The notes under the pieces are model-generated. The model worked only from the letters and a program-made list of their open reading frames with translations. It searched no databases and was not told the origin of the DNA. 64,000 bases of DNA from Micromussa lordhowensis (Eukaryota; Cnidaria; Anthozoa; Scleractinia; Lobophylliidae), in contig OZ026601.1 in the NCBI GenBank assembly GCA_964020085.1, positions 9,262,835-9,326,834 of the forward strand, in the 5' to 3' direction. The position numbers were made by a program, and so were the translations under genes. This document shows, piece after piece, positions 47,182 to 60,000 of this stretch (positions are counted from its first letter, which is position 1; every line of letters starts with the position of its first letter).

Positions 47182-47400
47182 AATGAATTTGTTTTCCAAA
47201 ATGCGTTTTATTGTCATGTTTGTCAACGCAGTTTGTGTGTTATTTCTTGTTAAGCTACGATGGCCAAAGAAAAAGAGTCTTAACGATATTGTTGAAACGC
47301 TTTTCATTCAACTAATTTATTCTGTTGTTATTCACGTTACCATGCACCAACCAACAGCGCAGCTCCATCTTTCTGTACATATAAACCACACATAGCCCAC

Positions 47401-47736
47401 AATAGACCTTTTTACCGATACGGCGGCCATCTTGAATTCCGAGGAAATTATGGGATGCCCAGGGGGCAGATGAGAAATAATTAAAAAGAATACTGTGGCG
47501 TGATAACTTTTAACAATAATTTTTCGATAACCATAGGAACAACTGCCAAATATCGTGACGGAAAGATGTAACGCTTGTAATATTTGTTATGGAATATGAG
47601 AGACAAGCAGTAAAAATTTATCCTGAAAGCTGTGTATACGATAAATTTTCCAGCGATTGCCCCCTCGGCAGCCCATAATTTCTCAGTCAAAACAATAGAA
47701 TTCAAGATGGCCACCGTATCGGTAAAAAGGTCTATT
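47401..47736. mobile_element. MITE with ~39-bp inverted repeats
   Basis: AATAGACCTTTTTACCGATA at the left and its inverse at the right extend to GGCCATCTTGAATTC with one mismatch. The 336-bp body has no coding sequence. It sits roughly 340 bp upstream of the SPAG6 start codon. Confidence 0.85.
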
Positions 47737-47746
47737 CCTCGATTCG

Positions 47747-47750
47747 CTCC

Positions 47751-47783
<33 letters not shown>

Positions 47784-47785
47784 GA
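47747..47785 (+). ncRNA. Degenerate hammerhead-like PLE remnant
   Basis: CCGACGAAGGGCTAACGCTC followed by AAAACGTCAG resembles the PLE hammerhead core but has CCGACGA instead of CUGANGA and AAAA instead of GAAA. Probably inactive. Confidence 0.4.
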
Positions 47786-47850
47786 AGTTGATAAAACCAA
47801 ATTATCTCAAAAGGAAAACACCTGGCTGCGGCGTCTGGGGACGAGGACCG

Positions 47851-47902
47851 TCTCGTTCCCAGAGCCCACGTTACCCACGCAGGACAAGTGGGCTCTGGGA
47901 AC
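47851..47902. repeat. Short fold-back
   Basis: CGTTCCCAGAGCCCAC pairs with GTGGGCTCTGGGAACG. Probably a MITE remnant within the SPAG6 5' region. Confidence 0.6.
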
Positions 47903-47955
47903 GAAAGTCGGCAGCGGCTTTACATTTCTGCGCATGCGTTTAATATGGCGGTGTC

Positions 47956-47968
47956 GTAACGTAGCAAC
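47956..47968 (+). promoter_or_regulatory. RFX X-box-like motif of SPAG6
   Basis: GTAACGTAGCAAC fits the X-box form (GTNNCC, 0-3 nt, RGYAAC) with one mismatch, 111 nt before the SPAG6 ATG. A second AGTAGCAAC half-site follows at 47971-47979. RFX factors control many ciliary genes through X-boxes close to the start codon. Confidence 0.5.
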
Positions 47969-48079
47969 GGAGTAGCAACGGGGAAGTAAAAACAGCTTTT
48001 CGAGGATTTCGAGAGCACATCGACAAGAACGTGAAACAAATCGCTGTTTATGTTAGCAACTTGGATTTAAATAGTCGAA

Positions 48080-51000
48080 ATGAGCTCAAGACAGGTTCAG
48101 CAAGGTGTGTCTTAAATATGTGTAGAATTTAGCGTGTTGTAATGCTAAAACAACACGTAAATTGGTAAAATGTCCTTTTTGTTCTTTGCAGTCTTTGAAA
48201 GATATCAAAAGGAGAGGTCATCTTTCGTCCAGAAAGTGGCAGAGCTCGCAAATCATTCTGAGAACATCGAAACGCTACAGAATGGAGGTAAGAAATATTC
48301 AAATAATGCAATTTCATTAAGCTTATGTTATTCAAATTTACGATAGCTCGATCAACATATCGAAAACTAATCGATAAGTTGTTCCAATAGCTGTTCGAAT
48401 ACTTTTCGATGCAGAAATCGTACTTTAGAGTTGCCAGCACTTTTATAAAGTGACGAGTTAATCTCTAGGGAAGAAATATCATAGTTTGAATATCAACGAA
48501 AAATATTTTCTTATACGATCAATCGAATTTAAAGAAAATTTCAGACGATCATCATGTTGCCTAAAGTGATTTTCTTTTTCTTCTTCTTGATCTGATTAAT
48601 TGTACATGTAATGTTTGATTTCCAGGTGCAATGGCTCTTTTAAGACCTCTTCTTCTTGATGTTGTACCCAGTATTCAACAAACAGCTGCCTTGGCTCTTG
48701 GAAGACTTGCTAATTACAATGAAGACCTTGCAGAGGCCGTTGTGAAAGGAGACATTTTACCACAGCTTGTGTACTCTCTGGCAGAGCAAAATGTAATGTT
48801 CTTATAATGTTATAGCTTTATTAGTAACTACAGTCAAACCTCTGATTGCAACTACCTACATAAGTGACTGCCTCTCCTGGGGGTCCACAATAGGTTTTGC
48901 AGGATGAGGGATTTGGCTTTTTTTGTGGTGGTATTCGAGATTTGAACTGGGAACAGGGGTGGGAAGTGGGCATTTCAATCATGAGCGAGAGCAGGATTTT
49001 GTCATTTATGGGGTTGGGATGTGAATTTCGTAAGGGAAACAGAGCAGGATACGGGATTTCAATTCTTATATAACCTCACAGATTGACCACTTGCAAAACT
49101 ACAAGCTGGAAGAAATGAACTAGCTGTATCACAGGCCCGTAGGAGGGGGGGGGGGGAGGGGGGGTTCAAGGTGTTCAAATGAACCCCCCTTGAGGCCCAA
49201 GATTTGTTTTTTGCTGTTGCCGACCTAACCAAGCACCGACTCTTGGATTGTCAGGATTGAGCTTGCGCTAGCCTATTCAAAATAAACTATTTGTTGTTTT
49301 CACTGTTATGTTTTCGGTTTTGAGAGCCATCATGGTCAAAACGCTGCCGCATAGGACGCTTTGTGACTGCTGTCTAACTATATAACAAACTAGAAAGCCC
49401 ATGAGCCCGCGGAAAAAAAAACACAGCAGGGTCCGTATCAGCCCACTCTGGCAAATTAAGACAAATTTGCCCCTGCTAGATATCATTACTACCATTTGCA
49501 AGCTTGCATGAAGCGTGACAAAATACAGTAACTTTGCTTTGAAAAGTTACAACTTAGTCGTTTAGGGCTCAAAAGTTATTAGTTATACAGGTGAAACCTG
49601 TGCCCGAGCCAGACAAAACTTTTACAGGTGTAGTTTCCCGTGCGAAACTTAAAGTTTTAAACATCAAACTCGCTAAATCGATGAAAAACCATGAGAAATT
49701 CACTGAATGTGTTAAAAAATATTTAATTTTACTTATCTTGAAGAAGTGGTGGAGCTATTTGCTGCCATGCATCCGCGAATGGTAGAGCTATCAAATTTCC
49801 TGTGACACTTAATGTCACTGTGGCCCCTTGTTGTTGTGATACGGACTGTTAGTGTTATACCAATAATGCACTAGCTTTTCGTATAGTAGGGAATTAAGGG
49901 ACTTACAATACTAGAGTGATCCAAATTGATGTTTGATTATAGGAGCTTTTTCTTCCCTACTCCCAACCTACGCTAAACGTTTTTCGTCAGAAAAATGGAT
50001 ACGAATCCCCCTTAAAATACCCCAGCTACGGGCCTGTATCAGGTTTCAAGTGATGAATAGCAGCAGCTCTTTACCCTGTCAGATTCTGTCAAACATATCA
50101 CTTGATTACATCAATACCATTAGACATATGCAACAATATAAATTGCATCTCCATGCACATAATTTTTACGAAAATGATGCGAGTGGGAATGCCTTAATGC
50201 AGAAAAAAATGTTATGAGCCCAGATTTCAAGGAAAGTGAAGATGCTGAAAGCTTTGAAAGAAATTAACTGACAAACTCTGTAAATAAGTACTGTTCAATC
50301 ATTCAAAACAAAATCACAAAAAGGGATTTTCAGACTAGCAAACCTAATTTGCCTGTCTTTAAAGTGATTTTATTCTTCATACTCATTTTGTGAATTTGTC
50401 TGAGCTTTTAAGAAACTATGAACTAAACATAGTCTTTTCTCTTCCACAGCGGTTTTACAAGAAGGCTGCTGCATTTGTGCTCAGAGCTGTAGCAAAACAC
50501 TCTGCCCAACTGGCTCAGGTATCAGAAGTCAATGACTGTTTACATGTGTGTAGCGCAATATTAATTTATTGATCAACAAAAATTCTTGACAGTTATATTA
50601 CACAGCCAATGGACACATAATTTATTTTTGTAACAATCCACCTGAGGGTCTCAGGCTGGATAATATGTTTTAGTATGCTTATTTAATTATGTGTGATTGA
50701 TTATACAAAGGGAAAACCCACAAACACTATAAACCATAAGAAAGTTAACATATTTAGGAAATGTAAACATTATTTTGACATCAGGTTTTTTTACAATAAA
50801 ACATGCTTGTCTTAGTATTGTTGGGACTCCAAACTCAAGGTACTTTACACAGAAAAGAAAACATTATGATGTTCAGTGAAACACAGTTTCATTAATGGAC
50901 CCTACAAAACTTGTTACTCAGAACAGTTTATTAACCAGGTTCTCGCGGTTGCTCTTTTCTAGGCTGTAGTTGACTGTGGTGCTTTGGATGCTCTTGTTAT

Positions 51001-53670
51001 CTGTTTAGAAGAGTTTGACCCTGGAGTCAAGGAAGCTGCAGCCTGGGCTCTAGGCTATATTGCTAGACACAATGCAGGTTAGTACATGAAGTCCATACTG
51101 AATGATGCCGTAATTTGCAAAGCTCCATGTTAGCTGATTAAATTGGTTCTGCCAAAATGACACAATTTCAAAGTCCCAAAATCTTTGCCCTTTGATAGAC
51201 TATATTTACATTTTTCTGTTCGGTGACCTGGCAGCGAGATTGGAGGTGACGTTACTTTGATACAGACCTCTCTGCTTTTGTCATGCAGATAAACACTTAG
51301 TTAGCATTTTACAACAGCTTGATTTACACAACAAAAGCAATGATGTCTGTATCAAAACAAAGTCACCTCCAGCCTTGCTGTTTCAAAGGTTAGGTCAGTG
51401 AGCAGACGACTTAAAAAAATGGTCTACTGGGAATCTCAAAATTTTGAGCTTGAAATTTCAGGGGTTTTAATGTTACATTGGAATCAACCATTTTTTGGAT
51501 GAGTTATGTTTTTACCCTGAAACAAGGTCTTGCTCTCCAACAACTTTTTCCATACAAGTCTTCCTAATTTTTTAAAAACTTAAAACTGTCATAAAATCTC
51601 ATCCTTTAATGCCAGGGACCTGAAACCTGGCTATTTTTCTATTTTTGACATACTTTTCCCAAATCCGTCATTCTTTAAATTATAGCCGATAATTTTATGA
51701 AAAGTAGGTCATGTGATGACTTAGAGTCTATTCAGGAAATAATTACATATAATATGACTATCATATAGAACAGTCTTTAAGCTATTCTTATATTTACATG
51801 TTAGTGTTTTGGATATCTGCACCTCCCATTGTTTCAATTAAACAGCACTAAACTTATCTAAATTTGTTCAAAAATTTCTACCTTCTTGTTTCAGAGCTCT
51901 CTCAGGCTGTAGTTGATGCAGGAGCTGTTCCTTTGTTGGTCCTTTGTATTCAAGAACCTGAGATGCCTCTTAAGAGAATAGCTGCATCAGCATTAAGTGA
52001 CATTTGTAAACATTCTCCAGAGGTAAGCTATCCAGAGCCAATGATATCTGCTGCATGTACCACAGGCCATGTCAGAGTAATTGAAAAAAAACTTGAATTC
52101 TAGCTTGCCCTTGAGACAAGTAGCTCCTGAATTTTGCTTGCCCCATACAAGTACTGTAGGTAGTTTCGATCGCTATGTCAGCCGATGTATTTGTCGGCAC
52201 TCGACCAATATATCGACCGACATAGCGGTCGAGACTACCTACAGTTAACATGATCCGGAAAATCTACTTGTCCTGGACGACTGGACAGCAATTTTTTTAG
52301 GCCTGCGCGTGATTGACAAACCATGTGACTATTTGCTGACTTTGTTACAATGTTATAAATAACATTTTCCACTTACTTTGGCCAATCACAATGTTAGAAA
52401 TGTAAAGATGGAGGTGACATTACGTATAGACTTCCAGTGCCAGATGTAATTGTTATTTTGTAATTATATGTGTCGTTTTTGTGTGTATTTCATTCACAGT
52501 ATGAAACACTCACAATACATGTACAGCTCACAGAAATAAAAATATTGCGCTTCATTTTCATGAATCCATTTATAACAACTTAAAAAATTAGTTTAAAAAT
52601 ATAAATAAATCCAACTTCAGAATAATATGCATCAGATCAGCAAAACACAGGCTGAAACAACAGCTACATATTTTCTAGTCAGGTTTATCTACATCTATAG
52701 AGCAGGCTTATTCATATTACTTTAGGTCAATGTTCTATTTACACTTTCATTCAGCTGGCACAAACAGTAGTGGATGCAGGAGCAATTGCTCATCTTGCTC
52801 AGATGATTCTTAATCATGATTCAAAACTAAAGGTAAGTGTTGGCTGCGAGGAAGATCATACCCACCTGGTTTGATGATCAAGAGGAAAGTTTTTTCATAT
52901 AAAGTAGTTCAGTTCAAAAAGTTTTGCCTGCCTGTAAAAACCAGAACTTTACTCTCCAGCGGAAAATGTTAATGAAACCCCTGTTATCAGTGTGAGTGCA
53001 GTTCGCATTGTGCAGTCATTTTTGCATGTCAATAACTTGGCAAGGTGAGCGTGACCTAGTGGTAGGGCGCTAGACTTGTAATCCAGAGGTTCCGGGTTCA
53101 AATCCTCCTCCCTTCCACTGGATGGATTTGTCTTTGGTGGCCCCGAATTCAACTCCTCCACGCTTTGTAAAAAGACAACTGGTCAGCCCCCCACCAGTTG
53201 GGATTCTTAACTTGTTATGTTTAATTTGTATCATTTAAGAAATAGAAAACATGTGCCGTGTTTCTATCGAGTTATAGAAACACGAGTGAAAGTTTGGGAG
53301 AACGAGAAATGCTGTGGGAACATGAGCTGCAGGCGAGTGTTTCCACAGCTTTTTCGAGTTCTCCCAAACATTCACGAGTGTTTCTATAACTCGATAGGAA
53401 CACGGAGAACGTGTTTTCTATTTCTTTTAGAAAATACCTCGACGAAGAAAAAACAAAAACAACTTGTTTACTTCGATCATCAAAATGTAAATTCTCTTTG
53501 TACGCGCCATCATCACGTCAACAGCTCGTGCTAGTTCTGTGTTTCTATCGAGTTATAGAATCACGGTTTTAAACCAATCAGCGTGCATACTTGCTTTGGG
53601 TTATTTTCTAAATTTGTTTGTTACGCGCATCTGATCATATTCACATGGAATTTGCACGATATAAATGTTA

Positions 53671-53701
<31 letters not shown>

Positions 53702-53761
53702 CTTGATCCTTTGATTTATTTATTATTATTATTATTTTTATCATTATCATTATCATTATTA

Positions 53762-53806
<45 letters not shown>

Positions 53807-54047
53807 GCCTTTTGTGACATATCATTGACATTGATATTGAAATCCAAAAAGGAGCCATAATGTTATATTTAAGAGTCCTTTATCGCCATAGTAAATGCAA
53901 ACATATCTTTTTTGGTTAAAAGTATATTTCCCATTGTCTATCTGATACTATAAAAATGAAGTTTTATAATTATAATTGTGAATATCATTTCTAGCATGTT
54001 AGTAGATCATATACTGTATTAAACTTTTTTCATAAACAAGTCATTTA

Positions 54048-54097
<50 letters not shown>

Positions 54098-57000
54098 AAA
54101 CACAGCATGTAAAATTAGTTATATTTTAAAACAGTATACATTTGATAGTTTTATGAATAAAGTTGTTTATTATTAATATTCTTATTATTATTACTATTAT
54201 TACCGGTATTATTATTTTTATTTTTTTATTTCTTAATTTTTGCAGCGACACATATTTTCCGCATTGAGCCAGATTGCAAAGCATTCTGTTGACTTGGCTG
54301 AAATGGTTGTTGAGGCTGAAATATTTCCAGCTGTTCTGTCCTGCCTGAAAGGTAAAAAGTCGCGTATACACACATATAGACTAATCACACCCAAAGGTGC
54401 TAGGCGGCAGATTAAGGTGACATAGGAAAATATATAAAATGTAATCACTACATGGAGAGGCACAATGACATATTGGTGTGCTAATATATATATATACTTT
54501 GGATTCAGTGGTCTGGGTTTGAGCCCTGGCATACAAATGGGTACCAGCAAATTGTGGGCCAACTTGACAGAATGCTGAGGAAACCTATGATAGACTAACT
54601 TTCCATCCTGGGAGAGAAGCAATAATACTCCTAGCTGCTTCATGCCACTGAAACCGAACCTCCAAGAGCTACATGTAGCAGCCAGTTGGGCTTAAGGTGG
54701 CTTTAATTACTACAGTTTTGATGCACAACTTTTAACTCTTTTGAAAAAGGTTCCAAGCTGTTTTTATCCTCACTATTTAACTCTTTTGAAAAAGGTTCCA
54801 AGCTGTTTTTATCCTCACTATTTACTGTTTGCTTAAGTCTTTTACCATTCGCTGTGAAATTTGAACAATTAAACATCAACAAATGGCCAAAATGAGCAAC
54901 CGAGTACCCAATGAGAGACTGGGCACTAATAGGTTAAGTCACGTTTCTCTAAAAATCTACCCGTATGACCACCTCAAAATTTCAGGAATAAGAAATTGGG
55001 TCTGATTTAACATTTCATGCAAAGTATAATAAAATTTGTAAGACAGATTTTTTGCAAACTAAGAGAATGTGAAATCAAAAATAGCTCAAAATCTGTCTTA
55101 CAGATTTTTTAAAAAATATGAAACGTAATTAATTCACCCCAACAAATCAACTGTGAAAATTTAATCATAGATTGTACGCTAGGTTTTCGAGCAATCCTCG
55201 ATCAAAGACAGGTTTTTACAACCTTGGACGAGAATTGAATTGCGCAGAGGTTTCAAAAACAAAATACAGAAGTTTAATTTACATAATTATTTATCTTAGT
55301 TTGTTGTTGTTTTCATCACAGATGGAGATGAATATGTGAAAAAGAATGTGGCAACTCTCATTAGAGAAATAGCAAAGCACACACCAGAGGTATGTTACTA
55401 CGAAAGACATCTGAAAAGACTGTAAACTAAGACAACAAAAGACAAAATTATCATCAGCTGCTATTGAGCATTTAAAGATGATTCCAGTCAGTTCTGCACA
55501 TTTCCAAAAGTGTGTCACAAATGTACAATTTATCAACTACTTGCACGAAGTAAATTCATAGCTTCATGTCACCCTCCATTGTGGATGCAAAGATTTATGC
55601 TTCTCTCTTTCTGATGTCCCTTGATGAAACAACTTTATAGCTGTATTAACTCAAAGAAACTGTTGGGAAATTATTTTAATTTATAACTATGGGTAATTGG
55701 TTCATACAAATAACAAAGATTCACATTCCATCATGTGAGTCTCACAAATTGGTATGCCGAGACTGCGCAGTACAGACTGAAAACATCTTTAACACAGGTC
55801 TGCATAAAATTCCTGAGGGGCTAACCTGGAGAAAAGATTCAGTTGTAAGGACTTTGGTCATCTGAAATGTTGATAATACTTGGTAGAGCTGGAGAAACTT
55901 TTAATCCTGTAGCTAATGTGCACAATAAGTGTTTTGATTTAGACTCCTTATCTGATTCAATTTTGTATTATTTTTGTATGTTTATTTTTTGTGTGTCTTT
56001 GTCCTGCAATTATTTTAGAGGCCGGCTGTTTTAGTGTTTTTATCATGGTTCTACATCAATTTTTGGCACCTAAATGACTGATAATAAATATACATGTAGA
56101 TCGATTCTTAGCCCTAATTCACTTTGTACTACACCTAATTGTTAAATGCAACAACCCTGTACCTGTAAATTAAGTAAACTATGGTTTTTATGAAACTTCA
56201 CTTTTTCGATCAGCTTGCTCAGTTGATTACAAATGCTGGAGGGGTCGGAGCTGTGGTAGACTTTATCAGGGAATCCAAAGGAAATGTGCGTCTGCCTGGA
56301 ATCATGATGCTTGGTTATGTCGCAGCCCACTCAGAAGCACTTGCTATGTCTGTTATTGTTTCTAAGGTATGAATGTTGGTTTGTACAGAGGTTTGATAGG
56401 CAGGAAAAGCTTTTTAGTTTGTAGGTGAAGTTTTCTCTTGAAAATGAGGTATTTTTTTCCAAGGTATGAATTTGATCCATCTGTAAGTCATGAACTGAAC
56501 ATCTGACTGCAAACAACAACTTTTATAGCATGTATTATTCTGGAAAGAAATTAGTTTAAAATATAATCATTATACACTGGGGTATTTATCAGGGTTTGTA
56601 TGGGTCCTGGAAAACCTGCAAAGTCCTTTAATTTTATTGTAGCATTTTCCGGGACTGGAAAGTCCTGGAAAAAGGCTACTGGTCCTGGAAAGTTCTGGAA
56701 ATCTGTTAAACTCAAGTAAACAATATGTCATGTATGGCAGACAATAAGGAAAATTGACATTGAGATCTTGGGAGTGAAAGAGTTAATGTGAATTTTAGAG
56801 TCCTGGAAAAATCATTCTGAGTCCTGGAAAAGTCCTGGAAATTTGTTTCTGAAAAAGGGTACATGTACATAACCCTGATATATGTACTTGTAATTTATTA
56901 AATATGTATTTTCTAGCACTGCGGGTCAGCATAGTTTTGAGTATGACCCACTGCCCCTGTAAGTTACATTAAATATCAAGGTGACAAGTTAACAAAGAGT

Positions 57001-60000
57001 AGTGGTTTTGTAGCTGTGCTTTGATTATTAGAGACTACAAATTTGAGTCTAGTTGTATGGTAACATCCAGTCTGCATTCATGTGTTAGCTGCTGAGAACT
57101 AACAATCAATCAATGCATTTTTCCTTCCTTTTCATTGGCCAAGAGCCCACCACACGACATGCAAATAACTGCATGCCTACAAATAATGGTCTGGTCATGC
57201 GTAATACCATCTAAATGTGTTTTGCTGCAAATAAAAAATTCTGCTCATGCAAAATTGCAACCAGGCTCAAGTGTGAAAAATGGCAGATCGCTTTACCCTT
57301 CCCTGAACTGTCAGAGAGTGATGTAGACATGAAAAATGATAAAGCAATTATTGAACTCAGTTATCACAAAATATCATGGTTTGACAGGTCAATTACATGT
57401 ACAGTTGTATTTGCTTCAGCCTTTGGATTTGGCAAATACATGCAACTGATCTGCTTACACTGACAAATCCCTGGGGTAGGGGAATTGGGTATGATTTGGG
57501 TGGGTATGACCTAGGTTCCCAAATTTGGATCCCATTATAAAAAAAATACATGTACGCCATTCTAGAAATAGGTCAATTTTATAAATTTAGTAAATTTCAA
57601 TTATAGCCTGTTGTTATGTTCCTTGTTTGGTTGACCCATACATCCAGATACGGCAATGCTACTTAACACTCCCACACAAATCAGCAACGTTATTGCTTCA
57701 ATTTTAAACAGAAGATAAAGCCATGATCAGCAATTTCTTCATAAATATCACACAATCACCCCACGATAACTACCTTACGATAGCTTACCACACACAACAC
57801 AGGGTACTGCAACAGTTTGATTTGTTTGTAAAGGTATTTTATATGCAAACTTGTCTTCTCTATGAATAATTTCAAATGGCTACTGATAATTTGATAAGCT
57901 TTCATTCGTTTGAAATATACATGTACCCAGTTCTAATAAACGTCTCAAAAATGGACACCCCATTCTAGATCATGAGTCCCAAAATCACAACCCCGTTGGG
58001 CAGCCCATACCCTTATGGGTATTGTTGGTGAGTACCCTCAATTCACAGCATTTTGCTCAACTTCGTCCAGTAATTGTTAATTGTTTATCCTGTATAGGGA
58101 GTGACAGTGTTAGCAGCAATTCTCTCAGGACATGAAGATGAAGATTGTGGTCTGCAGCAGGTACAGTATGTGGTGTTTTTTAATGTGGGTAATAATGAAT
58201 AAATAAATTAACTTTAATAAATAACAAACAATATTTAGAGAGGAAGCCACATCAGCTTTAGCTGGTTTTCATGCGGATTCTCTATCCTGGCCAAATTGGA
58301 GTTTGGAGTGTTGGTTTTTGTGGAAGGAGGAAAACCAGAGTACCCGGAGAAAAACCCTTGGAGCAAGACGACAACCAACAACAAACTCAGCCCACATATG
58401 GCACCAGGCCGGAATCGAATCGAGTGCTCCCACCACTGCGCCATTCATGCAGCATATTGAGCACGTGAATCTTCTAGAGCTATCCTAAATTTTGCATCTT
58501 CCAGTGTTTGATTTAATGTTTTGTTACCAGTTTTGTTTGCCCCAGACTTCATGGGTAAAAATGGTTTAAAATCAACTTTAACTCAGTTGCTGCGCTGCTT
58601 TGATGACTGGGCACCTTCACGAAATAAATCAAGACCCACCGACGCTATTTTTTTAGATTTCTCAAAAGCGTTTGACTCTGTGCCACACGAAAGGCTGTTG
58701 CTTAAATTAAAATGCCACAGGATCGACGGGTCATTACTACGTTGGCTTAGAAGCTTCTTGACTAGTTGTTGTTAGAGGCACCACTCATCCTGGTCTCGTG
58801 TAATGTCGGGGGTTTCCCAAGGTACGATCCTGGGCCTAATTTTATTTCTTATTTACGTCACTGATATATCATTTAACATCTCTTCGACACTAAGGATGTT
58901 TGCTGACAACACCAAAGTATACAGAGAACTGTCAAATGTAGCTGAGGACAGTGAAGCCCTGCAATGTCGACCAGCTACTATCCTGGGCTCTAAATGGCAA
59001 CTACGCTTTAATCCCGAAAAGTGTGAAGTCTTACGTATTACACATAACCGTGACTTCTCCCTCCCTACATACTCATTGGGCACGAGCCTTAAAAGCGTAA
59101 AACACGTCAAGGATTTGGGTATTTCGGTTTCTTCGGATTTATCCTGGAGCGATCAGGTTAACGTGACCATTAATAAGGTATACAAACTATTGGGTTTGGT
59201 TCACAGAACAGTGGGCTCGTCGAATTCCGGTGCGTTCTCTACGTTATACAAATCTATCGTACGCCCGGTTCTAGAATATGCTGCCCCGGTCTGGAATCCT
59301 TATTTGGTTAAAGATGTGCTAGCGTTAGAAAGAGTTCAGCGAAGAGATGGATTATGAAGATCGTTTAAGGAAGCTGAAGTGGCCTGCACTCGAAACACGC
59401 AAACTGTTTCTTTCTTTAGTTGAATGCTACAAGATCATATTTGACATGAACAAACTAAACTTTGATGATCTTTTTGAATTCACTAAGTGCAATTCAACCC
59501 GCGCTAACCATCGGTACAAGCTTTGTCTTAAACCAGCAAAGTGTAATCCATATAAATATTCTTTTTTCTATTAGTATCGTACGGCACTGGAATAGTCTAC
59601 CAGGTTCTGTTGTTGAAGCTGGGAGCTTGAGTCCTTTTAAGAGTGCCCTGAAGCGCCTTCTGAATATCCCTTAACTGATTGTTTTGTGTATCTCATTGTT
59701 CTTATTGATCATCAGTTATCTAATTTTCTGCTTGTAAATAGTTCTTAAAGGATTTCTATTGTACATAGTTTATACCTGTTTTTATCTGTTATTTCGGGGA
59801 AACATTATAGGATCAGCCTCCAGTTTTCCTTTTCAAGATGTTTTTGTATTTTTTGTTCCTCCATCTTGAATAAACACGTTATTTAAGCAATAGACCACAA
59901 GTTTCTATGGGTTATAGGCTGATAAACCACGCGGGATGTTGAGGGTTGTCCAATACTCCGACAAATTCACTTAGCATCGGTATTGTATTATGTCCACATA

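Larger units (their letters stand above)
46581..47262. repeat. Inverted PLE terminal repeats around a minus-strand fragment
   Basis: 46581-46788 recurs inverted at about 47,030-47,262: AATAACACACAAACTGCG, ACAAATTCATTAACTTGACG, GTACTAGTGACCGTTTGTAA and AACAATAACGATGACAGAAA occur in both. Such inverted terminal repeats are usual for Penelope-like elements. Confidence 0.8.

Noticed and set aside
53601..53858. Poly-Ile open frame
   Set aside because: Translation of an (ATT)n microsatellite.
58803..59357. 184-residue open frame as a host gene within SPAG6
   Set aside because: RT motifs show it is a truncated LINE in an intron; FADN replaces FADD and stops and frameshifts follow.
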